The notes beneath the pieces were generated by a model. It did not search any database and was not told the origin of the DNA. It saw only the letters and a program-made list of their open reading frames with translations. A stretch of DNA of 56,942 nucleotides from Candidatus Harrysmithiimonas galli (GTDB lineage Bacteria; Bacillota; Bacilli; CAJFEE01): NCBI GenBank assembly GCA_904373265.1, contig CAJFEE010000018.1, forward strand, positions 1 through 56,942. The letters are read 5' to 3'. A program made the position numbers and the translations under genes. Positions within the stretch are counted from its first letter, which is position 1. Each line of letters begins with the position of its first letter. Shown piece after piece: positions 9,300 through 18,891 of the stretch.

Positions 9300-9501
9300 A
9301 TGCCATATGTAGATATAAAAATTACAAACAAGGGTGTGACATCTGAAAAAAAGCTCAATTGATTCAAGGTGTGACCCAGTTCCTTGCAAATGGATTGGAA
9401 AAAATCTGGAAACAACAGTTGTTGTCATGGATGAAATAGATACGGATAATTGGGGTATCGCTGGCGAGACTGTTATTGCACGTAGGAAAAAAGGGATGTA
9501 A
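9300..9501 (+). pseudogene. 4-oxalocrotonate tautomerase-like gene with two frameshifts
   Basis: Starting at ATG 9300 the frame reads MPYVDIKIT, the classic tautomerase start with catalytic Pro-2. It hits TGA after 20 codons. Shifting frame at an A7 run (about 9349) gives AQLIQGVTQFLANGLEK, and shifting again at an A6 run (about 9402) gives NLETTVVVMDEIDTDNWGIAGE, which matches the rest of the family. Each break is cured by one added A. It is either a recent pseudogene or a product of homopolymer sequencing error. It follows lutC by 15 bp and would be the last gene of that operon. Confidence 0.8.
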
Positions 9502-9999
9502 TCTCATAGAAACAAGTTGAATGCTTGTATAAAAATAGATTTATTTGAATAAAGCGGCGCTTTTGTGACCTAGGAAGATTTGGTTTACAAAAGCGCTTTT
9601 TATGTTTTTTATGAAATACTTATTTGTAAAGTATTAAGGAAAATACATAGATTTGCAATCATCAAAGCATATTGAATTATATTAAAAAATATTTTTAATT
9701 ATATTACCTTTTCCATTTATCGTTTCAGGACAAATTGGATGAGACAAAAATGCTGGTAGGTAAAAGGAATGGATCGTAAAATGTTCCTAGTATTTATTAT
9801 GTAAAGCTGTATCGAATGATATAAAATAAATGCGTAAAAATGTTACCCTATCTAGAAGAATCATATGGAGAGAAAGACTATAGATCTGCAGTTTCTCCCA
9901 GAAAAGGGATACATTGTTACGTATGATTTTCATGTCAGTTCTTTTTGTCCCAATTTTATGATATTGTCTTGTTTTATATTTATTTGAAAGTGATGGATT
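9502..9999 (+). other. Gene-free stretch between lut operon and radical SAM gene
   Basis: Two converging transcripts end here. Apart from the terminator at 9551-9606, I see no coding or structured signal. The 9610-9990 portion is AT-rich with stops in all frames. Confidence 0.5.
9551..9606 (+). terminator. Terminator of the lut operon
   Basis: GCGCTTTTGTGACC pairs imperfectly with GGTTTACAAAAGCGC across a short loop, followed by a T run. It is placed 50 bp after the tautomerase pseudogene and just before the convergent radical SAM gene. Confidence 0.75.
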
Positions 10000-11739
10000 T
10001 CACAGGATTGGATCTATACAGTATTTTAGTATCTTCCCGATTATTGGATGATATACAATACAATAAAATTGTTGCTTCATTTTGATTTCTTTATTTTGCA
10101 TCCAATGGACTAAGTCAATTTCAGCATGTTCAATTTGTGTATGTTTTTTTAAATCAAAATTTTTGTTAGGTAAAATCTGATCGGCAGCTAAATGCATAGA
10201 AAGCTTGTCTAAAAGCAATTTTTTCTCTTCTTTTGTCAATGTTAAAGTCTTCAACCGTTTGGGTTTATACTGATAATGGTCATAGTAATCTAACAGCATA
10301 ATGGTTTCCAAAGGGATTCGATGATTTGGTGCGTAACTGTCAATGAAGGTAAGTAGCCGTTGGAATAAATCAAAATGTTGATGTCCAATTGTACTCCATT
10401 TTTGCTTATGCCAAAATGCTCCGAATGAGTAGAAAAAATCCCAAGCGTTTTTAAATAGGAAATCAATACAATAGATCACACTTTGTCTGAGTTTTCCACT
10501 GTTCCAATATTTTTCCAGCACATCTTCTGTCTGTTTCATTTTTAAGAGATCATCAAATGAAAGGACATCGTTGGAAATGATTTCATACGGTGGAAAATCA
10601 GCATACACATAATGATGTTGATCTGCTTTATTGCGCAGCGGTGTACCTCGCAACATTTTTAAAAAGCCAAACTGTAGCTCAGCAGGCCGAAGAGCAAATA
10701 CATCGTTAAAAGTTTTTTGGAATCTTGTATAGTCCTCTTGTGGTAACCCGGCAATTAAATCCAAATGTAAATCAATTTTTCCTCCGCTTTGGATGCGCAA
10801 AATATTGTTGCGCAGTGTCTCAAAATTTTGATGGCGGTTTACGAGCTGATTGGTTGGATTATGCGTGGATTGAACTCCAATTTCAAAACGAAACAACCCT
10901 TTTGGTGCGTTTTGGTTTAAATAATCAATGACCTCTGATTTCATAATATCTCCAGTAATTTCAAATTGAAAAACATTTCCAGGACGATGATGTTCAATTA
11001 AAAATGAAAAAATATCCAGTGCATGCCGAATATTTGTGTTAAAGGTACGATCCAAAAATTTGATTGTTTTTGCTCCGCTTTTAATCAGAAAAAGTAACTC
11101 TTGTTTGCGCTCATTCATATCAAAAAAGCGGACGCCTTGTTCTGTAGAGGACAGACAAAAATGGCAGTTAAATGGACATCCGCGGTTCGTTTCAAAATAT
11201 ACAATTCTTTTGTCGAGATTTTCGATATCCTCAACAAATCGATATGGACTTTTTAGCTGTTTGACGTCAACTGGCGGACGTTTCCCAGTTCGGTGAAAAA
11301 CATTGTTTACATCTCGGTAAACAATACCTCGTACATGTGAAAGCGGTTTATGATCAGACAATGCCTGAACAATTTCAGAGAATGTAATTTCTCCTTCTCC
11401 TTCAATAATGATGTCAATGCCTTTTTCCTTTTCTAACCACTGTTCACCATCAAAGCTGACTTCTGGACCACCAAGAATGATTTGGATTTGTGGTGCCGCT
11501 TTTTTTATGATATGCACGGTTTTTAAAATCAATTCAATGTTCCATAAATAACAGCTAAAGGCGATCACTGTCGGTTTTTCAGTTAGGATTTTTGCTGCAG
11601 CATGAAAAACAGGATCTTTAATTGTGAATTCTATAATTTTTGCATCCATTGAATGATTTTGTAAATTGGCTTTTAAATAGCGTAATGCCAAATTCATATG
11701 TATAAATTTTGTATTATAAGTACATAGAATAATTTTCAT
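10000..11739 (-). CDS. B12-binding domain radical SAM protein (DUF4080 type)
   Basis: A 579-aa protein. Residues 1-140 form a B12-binding Rossmann-like domain: MKIILCTYNTKFIHMNLALR, then ILGGPEVSF. A radical SAM core follows with the cluster motif NRGCPFNCHFCLSS (CxxxCxxC) near residue 190. The C-terminal 200 residues resemble DUF4080, which is found in this class. Family members use cobalamin and S-adenosylmethionine for methyl transfer or rearrangement of unknown substrates. It is transcribed alone and divergently from the oxidoreductase operon. The ribosome site GGAAAGGTGG lies upstream of the start on the minus strand. Substrate cannot be inferred. Confidence 0.88.
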   Translation of the reverse strand: MKIILCTYNTKFIHMNLALRYLKANLQNHSMDAKIIEFTIKDPVFHAAAKILTEKPTVIAFSCYLWNIELILKTVHIIKKAAPQIQIILGGPEVSFDGEQWLEKEKGIDIIIEGEGEITFSEIVQALSDHKPLSHVRGIVYRDVNNVFHRTGKRPPVDVKQLKSPYRFVEDIENLDKRIVYFETNRGCPFNCHFCLSSTEQGVRFFDMNERKQELLFLIKSGAKTIKFLDRTFNTNIRHALDIFSFLIEHHRPGNVFQFEITGDIMKSEVIDYLNQNAPKGLFRFEIGVQSTHNPTNQLVNRHQNFETLRNNILRIQSGGKIDLHLDLIAGLPQEDYTRFQKTFNDVFALRPAELQFGFLKMLRGTPLRNKADQHHYVYADFPPYEIISNDVLSFDDLLKMKQTEDVLEKYWNSGKLRQSVIYCIDFLFKNAWDFFYSFGAFWHKQKWSTIGHQHFDLFQRLLTFIDSYAPNHRIPLETIMLLDYYDHYQYKPKRLKTLTLTKEEKKLLLDKLSMHLAADQILPNKNFDLKKHTQIEHAEIDLVHWMQNKEIKMKQQFYCIVYHPIIGKILKYCIDPIL

Positions 11740-11833
11740 AAATTTTTTCCACCTTTCCTAAAAAAATTTTCCTAAAAAGTGTATCATATTTTATCGTATA
11801 AATCTTTAATTGTTATATTACAAAAAAATAGTT

Positions 11834-11890
11834 GCTGTTATCGAAAAAAGAAATGTTCAATACTGAACAATTGTATAACAGCATTTTTTT
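11834..11890 (+). terminator. Nested hairpin with T run in the divergent region
   Basis: GCTGTTAT (11834-11841) pairs with ATAACAGC (11875-11882). Inside, TGTTCA (11854-11859) pairs with TGAACA (11864-11869). Seven Ts follow. It has terminator form on the plus strand, yet no gene lies upstream on that strand for 2 kb. It may insulate the operon promoter or end a short RNA. Confidence 0.55.
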
Positions 11891-11949
11891 GGAAGTTATA
11901 GTCAACAAGTCATTTAAAAGAAATACTACTTTAGAATAAGTTTAAGTGG

Positions 11950-11978
11950 TTGACAGTAAAGATGCCAGCCTTTAAAAT
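11950..11978 (+). promoter_or_regulatory. Sigma-A promoter of the 2-oxoacid oxidoreductase operon
   Basis: TTGACA (11950-11955) and TAAAAT (11973-11978) are spaced by 17 bp, about 90 bp before the start codon of the gamma-delta subunit gene. Confidence 0.7.
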
Positions 11979-12068
11979 GACGGTGAAGCTTTTTTTATTT
12001 TACATGAAATTTTTCAAGAAAAAATGCACGAGATGCTTAAAAGATAAATCAATTGAGGGGGGAAAACC

Positions 12069-13085
12069 ATGTCAATTTTACCAAAAAAAAATGCGCTCGG
12101 TTTTTATGAAATTCGTTTGGAATCCATTGGTGGGTTGGGGGCAAATTTGGCAGGAAAAATGCTTGCAGAAGCAGGTGTTCTAGGTTCGGGGTTAAACGGT
12201 TCGAACTTTTCTTCCTACGGATCTGAGAAGAAAGGTTCACCAGTGAAATCTTTTGTTCGTTTTTGTGATCCAGATGTGGAAATTCGTGATCACAGTCCGG
12301 TAGAAGAGCCAGATGTGATTGGTGTTTTTCATGAACATTTGTATAAAATGATTGATGTTGTAAGCGGTTTAAAATCAGACGGAATTGTTTTGGTCAATTC
12401 AACACGCCAAGCAGATGAAATTCGTGCTGATTTAAAGATTGAAACTGGAACATTAGGAGTAGTAGATGCTTTAGGTATAGCAGTTGAAGAAAAAACAAAA
12501 GTAAACACAGCAATGCTGGGAGCATTATTTCGGGTTTGTGATTTTCTAGATCCAGAAGTTATGCGCAATGTAATCCGTAAAACTTTTGGTAAAAAATATC
12601 CACATTTGGTCGATGCGAATATTCGCACCTTTGATCGAGGGTTCGATGAAGTGCAGTTTACTTCATATTGTGCACCAACAGAAGGAGAATCCAGAAGATT
12701 TACCATACAGACGACGACAACCGGTTATGAAAATCAAGCCATTGGCGGTGTAATGCCTGCTGCAAACAGTGTTTTAAAAGATTTAAGTGGATCACGTCAA
12801 GGTTTTTTGCCAGAATATCGAGCAGAAAAATGTATTCACTGTGCTTCTTGTGATAATGTTTGCCCAGATTTTTGTTTTGTATGGCAAAGTGGTGAGGATA
12901 AGCGTGGTAGAAAACAAATGTTCTTACAGGGAATTGATTACCAATATTGCAAAGGATGTTTGAAATGTGTTGAGGCTTGTCCAGTTGAAGCATTGGTCAG
13001 TTTACGTGAAACAATTGGATATGCCAAACAACATCGTGTAGAGCATAATTTTTCATTAAAAGAAGGTGAGGTGCTTCGCTCATGA
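12069..13085 (+). CDS. 2-oxoacid:ferredoxin oxidoreductase, fused gamma-delta subunit
   Basis: A 338-aa protein. Residues 1-190 are the gamma domain: RLESIGGLGANLAGKML, then GSNFSSYGSEKKGSPVKSF. The C-terminus is a two-cluster ferredoxin (delta) domain with CIHCASCDNVCP and CKGCLKCVEACP. It should pass electrons from the TPP-bound intermediate made by the alpha-beta subunit to ferredoxin. The ATG at 12069 follows GAGGGGGG. Its TGA overlaps the ATG of the next gene. Substrate preference is set by the partner, which is of pyruvate type. Confidence 0.92.
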   Translation: MSILPKKNALGFYEIRLESIGGLGANLAGKMLAEAGVLGSGLNGSNFSSYGSEKKGSPVKSFVRFCDPDVEIRDHSPVEEPDVIGVFHEHLYKMIDVVSGLKSDGIVLVNSTRQADEIRADLKIETGTLGVVDALGIAVEEKTKVNTAMLGALFRVCDFLDPEVMRNVIRKTFGKKYPHLVDANIRTFDRGFDEVQFTSYCAPTEGESRRFTIQTTTTGYENQAIGGVMPAANSVLKDLSGSRQGFLPEYRAEKCIHCASCDNVCPDFCFVWQSGEDKRGRKQMFLQGIDYQYCKGCLKCVEACPVEALVSLRETIGYAKQHRVEHNFSLKEGEVLRS

Positions 13086-15352
13086 CTTGTGAAAAATTTG
13101 AACAAGTTAAAACATTTGAATCTGGAAATGAAATGGCAGCAATGGCCGCTGCACAAATAAATTATCATCTTATGGGATATTTTCCGATTACACCATCCAC
13201 AGAGGTTGCCCAATATTTAGATGCAATGAAAACACGAGGCGAACATGAGATCCAGTTGATTGCTGCAGACGGAGAACACGGCTCAGCAGGGATTTGTTAT
13301 GGTGCTGCGGTTGCCGGAGCACGTGTAATAAACGCAACAAGTGCAAATGGTTTACTGTATATGATTGAGCAATTGCCTGTGCAATCTGGTACCCGTTTTC
13401 CAATGGTGATGAATTTGGTCACACGATCTGTTTCTGGACCGTTAGATATTCGTGGTGATCATTCGGATTTATATTATGCATTGAATACTGGATGGGTCAT
13501 TTTAACTGCATCGACTCCCCAAGCTGTATATGATATGAATATTATGGCATTAAAAATTGCAGAGAATGCCAAAGTTCGTTTGCCAGTTATTGTTGCATAT
13601 GATGGATTTTTTACTTCACATCAAAAGCGTGTTGTATATCATTTTAAAGAACGTGAAGTTGTTCAAAATTTTGTTGGGAAAACACCACCTCAAGGTTATC
13701 CAAATGCGTCTAATCCAACAAAACCTGTAACAATTGGTGGTCATATGAATGGTGATGACTTACTGAACAATCATTATCAGCAATCTGAAGCGATGTATCA
13801 TGCACATGAAGTATTCCAAGAGGTTGCGAAACAATATGAAGAAATTTCAGGTCGTAAATATGAGGTTTTAGATTTGTACCAAATGGAAGATGCGGAATAT
13901 GCTTTGTTTTTATTAAATTCAGCTGCCGAAAGTGCAAAGGATATTGTAGATCAATTACGTCAACAAGGCATTAAAGCTGGTGTCATTCGTCCGAATTTGA
14001 TTCGTCCGTTCCCGCAAAAGGAAATCCGCACAGCTTTAAAGAATGTAAAAGGACTGTTGGTTGGTGAGCGAGCAGATTCTTACGGTGCGCATGGCGCAAA
14101 TTTAACTTCTGAAGTGAAAGCAGCACTTCAAGATGATAAAGAAAATCAAACCATTGTTTTGAGTCGTGTATTTGGTCTAGGTGGAAAAGATTTTTACCCA
14201 GAGGATGCAAAAGCATTTTTTGATTTGGTGATTGAGGCAGTTGAGTTAGGATATGCAAAACAGCCATTTGACTATTATGGAAGGGTTCCAGGTAAGAAAA
14301 CCATTGTAACAGAAAATGTTTTTCCGGTACAAAGTGGTGTTTATAACTCTGGGCTCATTCAAGTGACACCAGATGAGAAGACAGGTCAGTTGAAGGTGAA
14401 GCTTCCACCTTTACGTACATTAACGGAGAAGCCGAAACGTCTGGCACCAGGACATGGTGCATGTCCTGGTTGCGGAATTATGCCAGCTTTAGAATTGTTT
14501 TTTAAAGGTATTGAAGGTGATATTGTTGTTTTGTTCCAAACGGGGTGTGCTTATGTGGTAACCACAGCATATCCATACAGTTCTCATAAGCAAACGATGA
14601 TTCATAATTTGTTTCAAAATGGTGCGGCAACTTTATCTGGTACGTTGGAAGCATTTTTAGAAATGAAACGTCGTGGAGAAATTGAAGTTTCTGATGATCT
14701 AACCTTTGTTATGGTTACTGGTGACGGTGGAATGGACATCGGTATGGGAGCAGCGATTGGAACAGCACTTCGCAATCATAAACTGATTTTACTTGAGTAT
14801 GATAATGAAGGCTATATGAACACAGGGAGTCAGATGTCTTATTCTACACCACTTGGTCACATGACTTCAACAACCGGTGTAGGAAAGGCTCAGCAAGGAA
14901 AGACTTTCCAGCATAAGGATACAGTGCAAATTTTTGCCGCCACACATATTCCATATGTGTTTACAGGTACAGAGGCTTTTCCGCAGGATTTATTGAAAAA
15001 AGCTGCTAAGGCACAATGGTATGCACAAAATGTAGGCATGGTGTATGGAAAGCTTTTGATTACTTGTCCGCTCAACTGGAAAACACCAGATGAAATTGGT
15101 ACAGAAGTTGTTCGTACAGCTGTAGATTCCAATTTCTTTCCATTGTATGAAATCGAAAATGGAATTACAAATTTAACCTATATTCCAGAGGAAAAGGGGA
15201 AAAATGTTCCAGTTACCGAATGGTTAAAATTAATGGGAAAAGCAAAACATTTGTTAAAACCAGAAAATGCACATTTGCTTATGGAGTTTGAAACAGAAGT
15301 CAATCGCCGTTATGAGAAAATTAAAGCAAAGCACGAGCATCCGTTGTTATAG
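13082..15352 (+). CDS. 2-oxoacid:ferredoxin oxidoreductase, fused alpha-beta subunit (pyruvate type)
   Basis: A 756-aa fusion. The alpha half (about 1-400) starts with GYFPITPSTEVAQYL and has the pyruvate-enzyme signature GDHSD around residue 125. The beta half carries CPGCG (about residue 462) for its cluster or TPP site. It also has the TPP/Mg motif GDGGMDIGMGAA followed by YDNEGYMNTGSQ, which is characteristic of pyruvate synthases. With the gamma-delta subunit it should decarboxylate pyruvate (or a close 2-oxoacid) to acetyl-CoA and reduced ferredoxin. The beta cluster has fewer cysteines visible than classic PorB, and most iron-sulfur capacity is in the partner. A terminator follows. Confidence 0.92.
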   Translation: MTCEKFEQVKTFESGNEMAAMAAAQINYHLMGYFPITPSTEVAQYLDAMKTRGEHEIQLIAADGEHGSAGICYGAAVAGARVINATSANGLLYMIEQLPVQSGTRFPMVMNLVTRSVSGPLDIRGDHSDLYYALNTGWVILTASTPQAVYDMNIMALKIAENAKVRLPVIVAYDGFFTSHQKRVVYHFKEREVVQNFVGKTPPQGYPNASNPTKPVTIGGHMNGDDLLNNHYQQSEAMYHAHEVFQEVAKQYEEISGRKYEVLDLYQMEDAEYALFLLNSAAESAKDIVDQLRQQGIKAGVIRPNLIRPFPQKEIRTALKNVKGLLVGERADSYGAHGANLTSEVKAALQDDKENQTIVLSRVFGLGGKDFYPEDAKAFFDLVIEAVELGYAKQPFDYYGRVPGKKTIVTENVFPVQSGVYNSGLIQVTPDEKTGQLKVKLPPLRTLTEKPKRLAPGHGACPGCGIMPALELFFKGIEGDIVVLFQTGCAYVVTTAYPYSSHKQTMIHNLFQNGAATLSGTLEAFLEMKRRGEIEVSDDLTFVMVTGDGGMDIGMGAAIGTALRNHKLILLEYDNEGYMNTGSQMSYSTPLGHMTSTTGVGKAQQGKTFQHKDTVQIFAATHIPYVFTGTEAFPQDLLKKAAKAQWYAQNVGMVYGKLLITCPLNWKTPDEIGTEVVRTAVDSNFFPLYEIENGITNLTYIPEEKGKNVPVTEWLKLMGKAKHLLKPENAHLLMEFETEVNRRYEKIKAKHEHPLL

Positions 15353-15909
15353 TTTATTCTCTTTTGATATTTATCAATAGTAGTAAGTAACAGGCTCTCA
15401 ATAGAATTGGTAAAGATTCATATTGGGAGCTTTTCATTTTATATGCCTAGCCATCTTGGTTGGCTATTATGTTTATTTAATAAATAAATTCAAATACATG
15501 GTGTCTGATAAAATCATCTATTTTATGTGGACAGGGAAAATATATTCCTTGAATTGTGCCAAGGAAGCCTTTTGTAAAAGGGACGACTGATGGTTGTTTT
15601 GAATTCGTTGATTTGATATTTGTGGTATAAAAGATTATTGATTTGAAACATTTTTGTATATGCGTTTATTATAGAGTCCTTTTTGATTTGATTGGTAGAA
15701 GTTGCCTTTTTGTTATTTAGTATGGGAAATGAAAGATAGAGTCAATATGTAGTCATTAGATTATGGATATTTTATGAAATACCTAATGATCAAACGATTT
15801 TTTTCAAAGAAAAAATGATTTTCACGTTTTTTGGGACATGATATACTCACAATGTATAAAGAGAAATATTTATGATAACCATTATTCTTGAAGGAGGATA
15901 ACGGAAGAA
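15353..15909 (+). other. Gene-free stretch before the Moco operon
   Basis: After the terminator at 15394-15440 there is AT-rich DNA with no convincing ORF. A TATACT hexamer at 15842-15847 could be the -10 of the moa operon promoter, but the -35 is poor. I see no molybdenum cofactor riboswitch pattern. Confidence 0.5.
15394..15440 (+). terminator. Terminator of the oxidoreductase operon
   Basis: GCTCTCAATA (15394-15403) pairs over 10 bp with TATTGGGAGC (15421-15430), followed by TTTTCATTTT. Confidence 0.8.
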
Positions 15910-16416
15910 ATGAGTGTATTGGAGCATAGAGAAGAGGCACCAAAAGCGGTGTGCTGTATGGTTGTAACGGTTTCAGATACAAGGACGAAAGAAACCGATA
16001 AAAGTGGACAAGCTATGAAGCAGCTTTTGGAGTGTACTGGGCATCAGGTTTTGGAATGGAAGATCGTTAAGGACGAAAAATCTCAGATTGAACAAGTGCT
16101 TTATGCTGGTGTGGAAAATCCACAAATTGATGCGATCTTATTTAATGGTGGAACGGGGATTTGCAAACGAGATGTAACCATTGAAACGTTGCGTAGACAT
16201 TTTGAAAAGGAAATGCCGGGTTTTGGAGAAATTTTTCGTTTTTTAAGTTATACAGAAGATATCGGCAGTGCAGCTATTCTTTCACGAGCAACAGCCGGTG
16301 TGGTGAATGGAACCATTATTTATGCGACGCCAGGCTCAACGGGTGCAGTTAAGTTGGCAATGGAGAAGTTGATATTGCCAGAATTGCCACACAGCGTTTA
16401 TGAGTTGAGAAAATAG
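15910..16416 (+). CDS. moaB: Molybdenum cofactor biosynthesis protein MoaB/MogA family
   Basis: A 168-aa single-domain protein. It has the MPT-binding motif FNGGTGICKRDVT in the middle and ATPGSTGAVKLAME near the end. It acts in the molybdopterin adenylylation step or an alternative Mog role. Length fits Bacillus MoaB (about 170 aa). GGAGGATAACGG precedes the ATG at 15910. It heads a tight five-gene operon with moaE, moaD, moaC and a moeB/thiF gene, spaced by 11 bp or less. Confidence 0.93.
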   Translation: MSVLEHREEAPKAVCCMVVTVSDTRTKETDKSGQAMKQLLECTGHQVLEWKIVKDEKSQIEQVLYAGVENPQIDAILFNGGTGICKRDVTIETLRRHFEKEMPGFGEIFRFLSYTEDIGSAAILSRATAGVVNGTIIYATPGSTGAVKLAMEKLILPELPHSVYELRK

Positions 16417-16427
16417 GAGGATGGAAG

Positions 16428-16895
16428 ATGAAAAATTATGAAATTGTTTCCGATCCGATTTGTATTGAAGCGGTTACAAAGAAGGTTATGTGCCCTACAG
16501 CGGGTGCCGTTACAACCTTTATTGGAACTGTTCGTGAATTTACAAAGGGTAAGCAGACCCTATATTTAATTTATGAAGCGTATCAAGAAATGGCGGAAAA
16601 AAAGTTATGTCAAATCGGCAAAGAGATTCAGGAAAAATGGTCAGAAGCGAAGGTTGCTATTACCCATCGTATTGGACGTTTGGAAATCGGTGAGATTGCG
16701 GTTGTAATTGCGGTGAGTACTCCGCATCGTAAGGATGCTTATTTAGCAAATGAATATGCCATTGAGCGAATTAAAGAAATTGTACCAATTTGGAAAAAAG
16801 AACATTGGAAGGATGGGCAAATATGGATTGGTGATCAGCGAGAGCAAGTTGCCTATCCGACTGGGAAGCCAGAGGAGGATTTGTTACATGGTTAA
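16428..16895 (+). CDS. moaE: Molybdopterin synthase catalytic subunit MoaE
   Basis: A 155-aa protein that, with thiocarboxylated MoaD, converts cyclic pyranopterin monophosphate to molybdopterin. Conserved features are AGAVTTFIGTVREFTKG near residue 25, YEAYQEMAEKK, HRIGRLEIGE, and the C-terminal WKKEHWKDG with the catalytic Lys. The ribosome site is AGGAGG before ATG 16428. The last codons overlap moaD by 8 bases, so both synthase subunits are translated together. Confidence 0.95.
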   Translation: MKNYEIVSDPICIEAVTKKVMCPTAGAVTTFIGTVREFTKGKQTLYLIYEAYQEMAEKKLCQIGKEIQEKWSEAKVAITHRIGRLEIGEIAVVIAVSTPHRKDAYLANEYAIERIKEIVPIWKKEHWKDGQIWIGDQREQVAYPTGKPEEDLLHG

Positions 16896-17121
16896 AATAT
16901 TGTGGTTTGCCCATTTAAGTGAGGCAGTTGGAAAAAGAGAATTGGAAATTGAAGTGGCAGGAATGACAGTTGCTGCATTGAAGAAGCAATTGCAAGAGCA
17001 GTACCCAGATTTGGTGCTTGAGCATGTTTTAACAGCAGTGAATGAGGAATACGTCGCAGATGACATGGTATTGGATAATGGAGATGTCGTTGCGTTTATT
17101 CCACCAGTTAGTGGAGGATGA
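16888..17121 (+). CDS. moaD: Molybdopterin synthase sulfur carrier subunit MoaD
   Basis: A 77-aa ubiquitin-like protein that ends in the required Gly-Gly (PPVSGG). That terminus is adenylated by MoeB and converted to a thiocarboxylate. The ATG at 16888 follows AGAGGAGG inside moaE; an upstream frame from 16750 is open but only mirrors moaE. Length is normal. It lies 4 bp before moaC. Confidence 0.95.
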   Translation: MVKILWFAHLSEAVGKRELEIEVAGMTVAALKKQLQEQYPDLVLEHVLTAVNEEYVADDMVLDNGDVVAFIPPVSGG

Positions 17122-17125
17122 TTAA

Positions 17126-17647
17126 ATGACTGAATTTACCCATTTTAATGAAGAAGGTCGTGCAAAAATGGTTGATATTTCTCCAAAATCAGAAACAATT
17201 CGGATGGCTATTGCTGCTTCAAGTATCGTTGTGTCACATGAAATTTATAATGGAGTTCAGTCTGGGCGTATGAAAAAGGGAGATGTTTTGGCAGTAGCAC
17301 AGGTTGCGGGGATTATGGCGGCTAAAAAAACTTCCGAAATTATCCCGATGTGTCACCCAATTTTGTTAAATGGAGTCAATATTTCTTTTAATTGGAATCA
17401 GGCAACAGATGGTTTTTATGAGCTTAAAATTCGAGCAACGGTTAAAACAAAAGGAAGTACTGGAGTTGAAATGGAAGCTTTAACTGCAGCTTCAGCGGCA
17501 GCTCTGACGGTTTATGATATGTGTAAAGCAATTGATAAAGGAATGATTATTGGACCAACCTACCTGTTGCATAAATCTGGTGGAAAAAATGGGGACTATA
17601 ACCGAGACAATTTTGAATGGACCTGTAAAGGATCAGGTGAAAAATGA
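17126..17647 (+). CDS. moaC: Cyclic pyranopterin monophosphate synthase MoaC
   Basis: A 173-aa enzyme that makes cPMP from the MoaA product. It contains [21 protein letters not shown] (about residues 56-76), with the metal and substrate His of [18 protein letters not shown], and AIDKGM. The radical SAM partner MoaA is not in this window, so it must be encoded elsewhere. The C-terminus ([15 protein letters not shown]) is the typical active-site loop. Its TGA overlaps the next ATG. Confidence 0.95.
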   Translation: MTEFTHFNEEGRAKMVDISPKSETIRMAIAASSIVVSHEIYNGVQSGRMKKGDVLAVAQVAGIMAAKKTSEIIPMCHPILLNGVNISFNWNQATDGFYELKIRATVKTKGSTGVEMEALTAASAAALTVYDMCKAIDKGMIIGPTYLLHKSGGKNGDYNRDNFEWTCKGSGEK

Positions 17648-18666
17648 TGCATACGCGATATTCACGTCAGATTTTGTTTGCACCGATTGGTGAAGCAGGA
17701 CAGAAAAAGCTGATGCGTGCTTCCGTTTTAATTGTTGGTGCGGGTGCGCTTGGTTCGTGGGCGATTGATATGCTGGCAAGAGCTGGTGTCGGAAAAATGA
17801 AAATTGTCGATCGAGACTATGTGGAAGAAAGCAATTTACAGCGTCAGCAACTATACAGTATGAAGGACGTGGAGCAGAAGTTACCTAAAGCTGTTGCTGC
17901 TAAAGCACGTGTTTTACAGATTAATCCTTCTGTTGAGATAGAGGAATATGTCATGCATGCAGATGCGTCGAATTTAGAGCCGCTTGTTCAGTCGGTTGAT
18001 TTGATTTTGGATGGAACAGATAATTTTGACACACGTTTTTTGATCAATGATTTGGCCGTGCTTCATAAAAAACCTTGGATTTTTGGTGCATGTCTCGGTT
18101 CGTATGGGTCAACCTTGACTGTGATTCCAGGTGTGACACCTTGTTTACAATGTCTGATTCGTTCAGTTCCGATGCAGACGATGACTTGTGACAGTATGGG
18201 TATCATTTCACCAGCTGTTGGGCAGGTTGTTGTTCATCAAGTCACTGAGGCAATAAAAATTTTGTTGGGGCAGACAGATGCGCTTCGAAATACGTACTTA
18301 TATTTTGATTTATGGAATCATGAGCAAATGTCCATAAAAATATCTAAAGCAAAAATGGAAGATTGTGTCACTTGTGGAACCGTACCGACCTATCCTTTTT
18401 TACAGTTTGAAAATCAAACAAAAACCAGTGTGCTTTGTGGACGGGATACGGTACAGATTCGACCACCACAAGCACTCAGTTTTTCTACAGAGGAAATTGT
18501 TAAACGCCTTACAGAATTGTCTTATCATGTATCCGATTATCGACATTTAATAACTGGAGAGAAGGATAACGAGAAGCTTGTCATTTTTCCAGATGGACGT
18601 ATGCTATTACATGGTACAAAAGATATTGAGAAAGGGAAAGCTATTTTTCAAAAAATATTTTTATAA
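17644..18666 (+). CDS. moeB: ThiF/MoeB-family adenylyltransferase
   Basis: A 340-aa E1-like enzyme that should adenylate the MoaD C-terminus. ATP-binding motif [13 protein letters not shown] is at about 30-42, followed by the DxxxSNLQRQ variant ESNLQRQQL. Two zinc CxxC pairs are visible, PCLQC and CVTCG. Beyond residue 255 a small extra domain contains [10 protein letters not shown] and a [11 protein letters not shown] strand, a tail seen in Bacillus-type ThiF/MoeB proteins in place of a rhodanese domain. ThiF function for thiamine cannot be excluded, but operon position supports Moco synthesis. A long terminator hairpin follows. Confidence 0.88.
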   Translation: MMHTRYSRQILFAPIGEAGQKKLMRASVLIVGAGALGSWAIDMLARAGVGKMKIVDRDYVEESNLQRQQLYSMKDVEQKLPKAVAAKARVLQINPSVEIEEYVMHADASNLEPLVQSVDLILDGTDNFDTRFLINDLAVLHKKPWIFGACLGSYGSTLTVIPGVTPCLQCLIRSVPMQTMTCDSMGIISPAVGQVVVHQVTEAIKILLGQTDALRNTYLYFDLWNHEQMSIKISKAKMEDCVTCGTVPTYPFLQFENQTKTSVLCGRDTVQIRPPQALSFSTEEIVKRLTELSYHVSDYRHLITGEKDNEKLVIFPDGRMLLHGTKDIEKGKAIFQKIFL

Positions 18667-18696
18667 TTTAAAATCAGTATTTCCTGTTGTTTATGA

Positions 18697-18765
18697 AACA
18701 TTAAAAACTTGTAAATGATATAAAGGCTTGTATTTTATATCTACGAGTTTTTAATGTTTTTGTTT
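18697..18765 (+). terminator. Long terminator hairpin after the Moco operon
   Basis: AAACATTAAAAACTTGTA pairs over 18 bp (one G-T wobble) with its complement ending at 18757. A second inner stem GATATAAA/TTTATATC extends it. A T-rich run follows. Confidence 0.85.
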
Positions 18766-18891
18766 TTGGAAAATTTGGTTTTTATTTGGACATGTATATA
18801 AAATAAAACAATGGTCACTATAAATTTATTTTCAATCAAGATATAATGAAAATGAATGATAAAAATGCTAAAGAGAAGCGGAGTGAAAAAT

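Larger units (their letters stand above)
11740..12068 (+). other. Divergent intergenic region with hairpin and promoter
   Basis: The interval separates the minus-strand radical SAM gene from the plus-strand oxidoreductase operon. It holds a nested hairpin with T run (11834-11890) and then a consensus promoter (11950-11978), listed separately. No ORF is convincing. Confidence 0.6.
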
